A DNA stretch of 64,000 bases from Catonia carolina. Lineage: Eukaryota > Arthropoda > Insecta > Hemiptera > Achilidae. The notes under the pieces were generated by a model. The model did not search any database and was not told the origin of the DNA. It saw only the letters and a list, made by a program, of their open reading frames with translations. The translations under genes and the position numbers were made by a program. This document shows positions 61,134 through 64,000 of the stretch, piece after piece (within the stretch, counting starts at the first letter, position 1; every line of letters begins with the position of its first letter). Where the stretch lies: assembly GCA_035578175.1 (NCBI GenBank), contig JAQMRL010000001.1:61775553-61839552 (forward strand), given 5' to 3'.

Positions 61134-63279
61134 ATACCAATTCATTTCACAGAGTAATACGTAAATTTGAAAGTGTCTACGTGAGCACAATACCAGTTTC
61201 TTTTGTTAAATAATTAAACAAACTTTATTATATATAAAAGCAATGTGAATAATATATCATGTCAAAAATGTTGGAGATAGTAATTGGGGAGGTTATACTA
61301 CTGCAAAGAACGTAAAAATGAGACTGACCAGCCATTTTCTTGGAGTGACTAAAGAACTGCTAAAACCTTGACCAGAACAGACAAACATTATACAAAAAAC
61401 TGGTTGACTACAAATTAATCCTCAACTGTGCAGGATGTCTGTATTCACAATCTAACTTTTCAGTTCATCCAACAGTGAAGACATTTATTAAAAAATAAAA
61501 AAGGAAAAAAAACATATATACGACGGAACAGCTCGTGACAAATTATTGAACATACATTTTTATAATTTAAACATAAATTGAGATTTCTGATATTAAATTA
61601 AGAAAATAGTAATATTGAAAATAACTAAATATAATGAGTACAAAGGTTTTTTAATTGCATTAAATAAAAAAATGTACTTTCAACGATTTCATTGCCACAG
61701 TTGTTTTCTTTAAATTAAACGAAAACAAATAACATTTTTAATATTCCTTTAATAATATATATATATATATAGTCTTTATCGCATTCATAGAGGTTCTAGC
61801 AGTATTTTAACTCCAATGTATCCAAAATCCCTAATTTTTACTTAATTGGGATCTGAACATTAATCTTATCTATCTTATCCGTTGCGGAATCCAGTTTACT
61901 GGGTCTGGGAATTAACTACACCACCCTAGCTCCTGGAATTCCTTAACTTTCCCCTTCAATTGAAGTTACACCTCAATATAACCTTCACTGCCGTTAACTT
62001 CTTTACTTCATCCCCTTACCAACTTTAACGACACCTAATAGCCTTTTCTTCTTAAATAGTATATATTTCCCAAATGACGGAGCGGGCCAAAATCAGTAAA
62101 ATCCGTTTCGTACGATTTTGAAGGGCCATCCCCATATTAGTAAATTAGACTGAAACGCGTCTTATCCGGGATACAAGTAGATAAGACATATCTTTAATGA
62201 GAAGTGATAATTACAGAATTTTAATGATATAAGTACTCAATCTATAAACGAAGCGTTATGCGTTTTTTTTGCCGACATGACATTTTTCATTTTTATAAAT
62301 CAGTATTTTTTGGCTTCAATTGAGAAATTGACACCGAACTCATCTCCACAAGAAACATCTCCTTTATCAGCGTAAACCTTTTTCTAAAATTTAGCATCGT
62401 CTTGATTAAATTATCTTACCAACATGTCTAACGATAATTGGCATAAACAATTCCTTCACGTATTAAAAATTGGTTGAACAAACCACTAGAACCAGTGATA
62501 CCAGTAATCTGCAGTTTAGTTTGTAATTTCGCATGTGTTTTATTTAAAAAACTCACAACTCTCACTAAGAGTTGACTAAATTGTTAAAACTACCATGCAG
62601 CTGTTAGAGTTTAGTTGATGGGCCTTGATACAGTGTTTTATCCGATTTAAGAGGTGGTTGGTAGACTAGGCTGTATTTTTTCAAGAGAAATGCATTGATC
62701 TGTTTACTTTTGATACCTCCATGATTTCTTTGGTAAAAATAAACTACAGTATTAGATTATTATTCTAAGGATTTTAATTAATTGAACAGAAACTGAGCGT
62801 AATATGCTTTATTTGGCGCGAATTAAGAAGCTACATCTACACAACTTTTCGTACATAAGACTTAGTAAAAACGCTTATTAAGCAGGAAGTCATAAATTAA
62901 TCGTAAGCTAATAAGAAGGATTTTAATTAATAACAAAAATAACGTTTAGAATTACAATGAAATTAATTTATATCATATAATAAGTTATAGTACAGAATAA
63001 TGTTTAAACAAACAATAACATGTTAGTTTTAATTCTTAGATAAAGCATTTATGCAATTCTCAAGATAATAAATCTATTGTTACAATTATATTAGAAATAA
63101 GTTAGAATCAATCTTGTACTCAAACGATAAAAGTAAATCTGTTCTATGTATAAGTTCAGTTTCTTTTATTTCGATAAACATAAATTTTAATGTAAATAAA
63201 GTTGAATGGTGTTTTTAAAAAAAACAACCCAATTTTCGAGTTATTAGCTTATATAAATGTTTACATTGCAAAGATATCT
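61134..63279. other. AT-rich DNA, AT microsatellite
   Basis: A short (AT)n run lies at 61757-61770. A GC-richer patch at 61860-62170 may be a dispersed repeat without a second copy here. No coding relic is read. Confidence 0.5.
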
Positions 63280-63289
63280 TAAAATATGT

Positions 63290-64000
63290 TTGCGACGTTT
63301 GAGGTTGATTCAGCCATTTTATCACAAGATCTTTCCAATCAAACGGGCACTCAAAATTTACAAAATCACCTGAATTTAGTAGACAACTGGCTGAAGGACT
63401 GAAAAATAAAGGGGAATTCGGCGAAGTCTGTTCACATCACATTCACTCTAAATAAACAACCGGTGCCGTCGTTGTTCTTAAATAATCCATCTATCTCGAA
63501 AAATTCTACTGTTTGCTAACACATCACATTCACTCTAAATAAACAACCGGTGCGTCGTTGTTCTTAAATAATGCACCTATCTCGAAAAATTTTACTGTTC
63601 GCTATCTAGGACTTCATTTCGATCAAAGCATTACCGGAAAACACCACATTAAGACAAAATGGCTTTAACTTAACTTACACTTGAGACAACTATACAGGTT
63701 TGTTCACTCTAAATCACCCATACGTCTCAAAGAGTAATAATTACTCTACAGTTCCCTCTTAAAACCTACCTGGTGTACGGTATTCAAATTTTTGGTTGCG
63801 CAAAGCAGAGTAATTTAAAAACTAAGCATTCCAGTCTAAATTTTTCCATATAATTACCGGTTCACCATACTATGTCTCAAATTTCACACTACACACCGAT
63901 TTAAAAACACCACTCATTTGCGGCATCATCAAAAATAGTTGTAGTAAATTCCACTCAAAACTACCAATCCATAATAATCCACTTAATCAGTGATATAGCA
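63290..64000 (+). pseudogene. Jockey-like LINE relic, runs off the window
   Basis: Broken copy of the RT-to-C-terminus part of a jockey-like polyprotein. Starting about 63291: FATFEVDSAILSQDLSNQTG, where families read FADDTAIL, so the catalytic FADD box is disrupted. Then QNLQNHLNLVDNWLKD, stop, KIKGNSAKSVHITFTL. After an internal duplication it reads VRYLGLHFDQSITGKHHIKT, LNLHLRQLYRFVHSKSP, LLYSSLLKPTW. A shifted frame follows with ITGSPYYVSNFTLHTDLKTP and IIKNSCSKFHSKLPIHNN to the window end. It contains at least four stops and two frameshifts. A fourth distinct jockey copy with a YLGLHFD block; the 3' end lies outside. Confidence 0.8.
63433..63604. repeat. 87-bp tandem duplication inside the LINE relic
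   Basis: Unit 63433-63519 is repeated at 63520-63604 with a one-base deletion (CCGGTGCCGTCG against CCGGTGCGTCG) and a few substitutions. Both start CACATCACATTCACTCTAAA. It repeats the segment coding HITFTLNKQPV and what follows. Confidence 0.9.

Overview
This is an AT-rich (about 70% A+T by eye) stretch of insect-type nuclear DNA. I found no convincing host protein-coding gene, rRNA, tRNA gene, CRISPR array or operon. The organism call rests on the mobile elements: jockey-like and RTE-like non-LTR retrotransposons, tRNA-derived SINEs, an insect-type mariner, other DDE transposase relics and a PIF/Harbinger-like fragment. A hexapod with a large, repeat-rich genome is likely. A hemipteran or polyneopteran is my best guess, at low confidence. 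The window is probably intergenic or inside a very long intron.

Layout. 1-9 kb: mostly featureless, with a jockey relic (4.1 kb), a SINE fragment (4.6 kb) and a GC-richer patch (7.6-7.8 kb). 9-14 kb: a possible LINE C-terminal relic, two short tandem duplications, a rearranged mariner carrying two 3' ends (11393-12311), and a Tc1/mariner-superfamily transposase N-terminal relic on the minus strand (13.1-13.6 kb). 17-28 kb: an RTE-like LINE relic (17.1-17.9 kb), an inverted-repeat pair (19.2/19.9 kb), a young 5'-truncated jockey-like insertion with poly-A and a 16-bp target duplication (21001-21730), a SINE (23.5 kb), a dispersed 0.4-kb repeat (25.7 kb), and another jockey relic with its 3' UTR (27.6-28.2 kb). 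30.3-32.4 kb: a 2.08-kb DNA element with terminal inverted repeats, a 9-bp target duplication, a CpG-rich core and an array of a 15-bp motif. 34-38 kb: SINE, jockey relic, SINEs, and a transposase C-terminal relic. 38-52 kb: mostly empty AT-rich DNA with one weak and one clear LINE relic. 52-64 kb: a second motif-array element, a TATA/initiator pair, a long AAT microsatellite next to a LINE relic, a Harbinger-like element, a perfect hairpin, a second copy of the 0.4-kb repeat, a 0.9-kb foldback element, and a jockey relic running off the right edge.

The features do not form a pathway; they are a layered record of transposition. Most coding relics carry stops and frameshifts. The insertion at 21 kb is the only one that looks recent. 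The most unusual items are the two elements at 30.3 and 52.6 kb, which share an architecture of short GC-rich motifs of the type GGGGCAAnnnnTACG in both orientations, the mariner with inverted duplicate 3' ends, and the excess of the palindrome TAGGCCTA. All family calls come from reading translations by eye, without database searches.
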